From positions 248,001-312,000 of the forward strand of contig NZ_CP121679.1 in the NCBI RefSeq assembly GCF_029760895.1: DNA of 64,000 nucleotides, in the 5' to 3' direction. The notes under the pieces were generated by a model that searched no databases, was not told the DNA's origin, and saw only the letters and a program-made list of their open reading frames with translations. The DNA is from Ancylobacter sp. WKF20. GTDB taxonomy: Bacteria > Pseudomonadota > Alphaproteobacteria > Rhizobiales > Xanthobacteraceae. The position numbers and the translations under genes are program-made. Below are positions 63,142 through 64,000 of the stretch, piece after piece (the first letter of the stretch is position 1; each line of letters starts with the position of its first letter).

Positions 63142-63154
63142 GGGCGGCAGCTCT

Positions 63155-63187
63155 CGCGGACCGGACACCTCGTGCGTCCGGTCCGCG
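63155..63187 (+). terminator. Strong hairpin after the GTP cyclohydrolase II gene
   Basis: A perfect 12-bp stem (CGCGGACCGGAC at 63155-63166 with GTCCGGTCCGCG at 63176-63187) and a nine-base loop, 13 bases after the stop codon. There is no T-run. It probably terminates or stabilises the transcript. Confidence 0.55.
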
Positions 63188-63475
63188 TCGTGCCGTGAGT
63201 GTTATTCGTTACCTACCGGCCGCGCACTTTCTATGGCGCCCATGTCTCACATGAGGCCGTCCCGCTAGCGTTCGCCCATCGCGCGGTTCTGAGGGCCAGC
63301 GCGCCTCGCCGCTGATCGGTCGCGATCCCGGTCACCGGATCGCCGCGCGCACGGTAGGAGCCGCGACCCCCGAGCCATCCCTGCTGTCCGAGTGACCCAT
63401 GTGGCCTCCGCCGGCAAGGTCTTGCATTGGCTTATCGCTATAATATACTAAAAACATAGATAAGGATGAAAACCA
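63188..63475. other. Intergenic region before the flavin monooxygenase
   Basis: Most of this gap (63188-63420) shows no gene, repeat or regulatory element I can support. Its last 50 bases turn AT-rich and hold the candidate promoter and ribosome site of the next gene. Confidence 0.5.
63423..63450 (+). promoter_or_regulatory. Candidate sigma-70 promoter of the flavin monooxygenase gene
   Basis: TTGCAT at 63423-63428 and TATACT at 63445-63450 with a 16-base spacer, in an AT-rich stretch. An overlapping TATAAT lies at 63440-63445. AAGGA at 63463-63467 is the ribosome site. Confidence 0.5.
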
Positions 63476-64000
63476 TGAGCCAGCCGCCCCGGCAGATCCA
63501 TCTCAATGCCTTTCTCCGCAATGTCGGTCAGCATGAGGCGGCGTGGCGGTTGCCCGAGACCAATGTCGCCTCGGTGACGGATATCGGCCATTATCAGGAG
63601 CTCGCCCGCATCGCCGAGAAGGGCAAGCTGGACGCCATCTTCTTCGCCGACCACCCGGTGCTGAAGGATCGCTCGCAGGATCGCCCGTGGGATTCGCTCG
63701 ATCCCTTCACCCTCATCGCCGCCCTCTCCGGCGTCACCCGCCAGATCGGCCTCGTGGCGACCGCCTCCACCACCTATAACGACCCCTATGGCCTCGCCCG
63801 CCGCTTCGCCACGCTCGACCATGTGAGCCGGGGGCGCGCGGCGTGGAATGTCGTCACCACCGCCAATGACGCGGCGGCCGCCAATTTCGGCTTCGAGCAC
63901 CATCCCAACCCGGAATCGCGCTACCGCCGCGCGGCCGAGTTTCTCGATGTGACCTTCGGTCTTTGGGACAGCTGGGACGACGACGCCATCATCGGCGACA
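63476..64000 (+). CDS. LLM-class flavin-dependent monooxygenase (NtaA/SnaA/DszA family), 3' truncated
   Basis: The first 175 codons of a luciferase-like FMNH2-dependent monooxygenase run off the window end. The visible part has MSQPPRQIHLNAF, FFADHPVLKD, DSLDPFTLIAALSGVTRQIGLVATASTTYNDPYGLARRFATLDHVSRGRAAWNVVTT and the NFGFEHHP stretch. This is the pattern of the nitrilotriacetate / pristinamycin / dibenzothiophene-sulfone monooxygenase group (full length about 440-450). In many soil bacteria these genes belong to organosulfur or xenobiotic use. The substrate is not predictable, and the rest of any operon is outside the window. Confidence 0.9.

Overview
The window is GC-rich, densely packed bacterial chromosome whose gene content points to an alphaproteobacterium, most likely of the order Hyphomicrobiales (Rhizobiales). 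The reasons are a rhizobial K-antigen (rkp-type) capsule locus, a sitABCD metal transporter, an osmoregulated glucan synthase (OpgH), a virus-type topoisomerase IB and several small stress proteins typical of soil alphaproteobacteria. The genus cannot be fixed from the sequence alone. No rRNA, tRNA, CRISPR array, transposase or phage gene was seen.

Layout. 0-16.6 kb is a housekeeping and stress region: the Lys/Ala/Pro tail of an unknown protein, a histidine phosphatase, topoisomerase IB, small stress/membrane proteins, two GH13 glucosidases (one resembling trehalose synthase) with a cysteine hydrolase and a flavin oxidoreductase between or beside them, a type II NADH dehydrogenase, a DUF4142 protein, a histidine acid phosphatase, a DMT exporter, an ABC exporter and an alpha/beta hydrolase. 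16.7-48.7 kb is a group 2 / rkp-type capsule locus. It holds an outer-membrane export lipoprotein, an ABC transporter (ATPase plus permease) and a KpsE-type co-polymerase. It also holds a sulfatase-like membrane protein, a fully reducing type I polyketide synthase coupled to an alpha-oxoamine synthase (RkpA/RkpG), glycosyltransferases and a KpsS-type Kdo transferase. A RkpH-type SDR, ManC, three copies of a pyruvyltransferase-like domain in two genes, and a pair of SGNH/GSCFA esterase-type proteins complete it. Intergenic gaps here are conspicuously AT-rich. 49.1-52.7 kb is a four-gene Mn/Fe ABC importer (sitABCD) with a candidate operator. It is followed by a convergent TonB-dependent siderophore receptor (to 55.0 kb) and opgH (to 57.1 kb).

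57.3-63.1 kb is the most unusual part. It is a compact cluster of a medium-chain dehydrogenase without the usual zinc ligands, a pyruvoyltetrahydropterin-synthase-fold protein lacking most catalytic residues, a family 4 glycosyltransferase, a SAM methyltransferase, a cytochrome b561-type protein, a stand-alone RibD-type reductase and a GTP cyclohydrolase II with a degenerate RibB-like N-terminal domain. Together they look like a pathway that takes a GTP-derived pyrimidine or pteridine and modifies, glycosylates and methylates it. The product is unknown, and I regard this as the best candidate for an undescribed system. The window ends inside a flavin-dependent monooxygenase gene (63.5 kb onward) with a recognisable promoter.

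Within the capsule locus the genes are arranged as translationally coupled blocks (4-bp ATGA or TTGA overlaps): PKS - oxoamine synthase - glycosyltransferase; double pyruvyltransferase - KpsS - SDR; permease - ATPase. I infer that the PKS/oxoamine synthase pair makes an unusual lipid used to anchor or carry the polysaccharide, while ManC, the glycosyltransferases and the pyruvyltransferase-like proteins build and decorate the chain and the Kps proteins export it.
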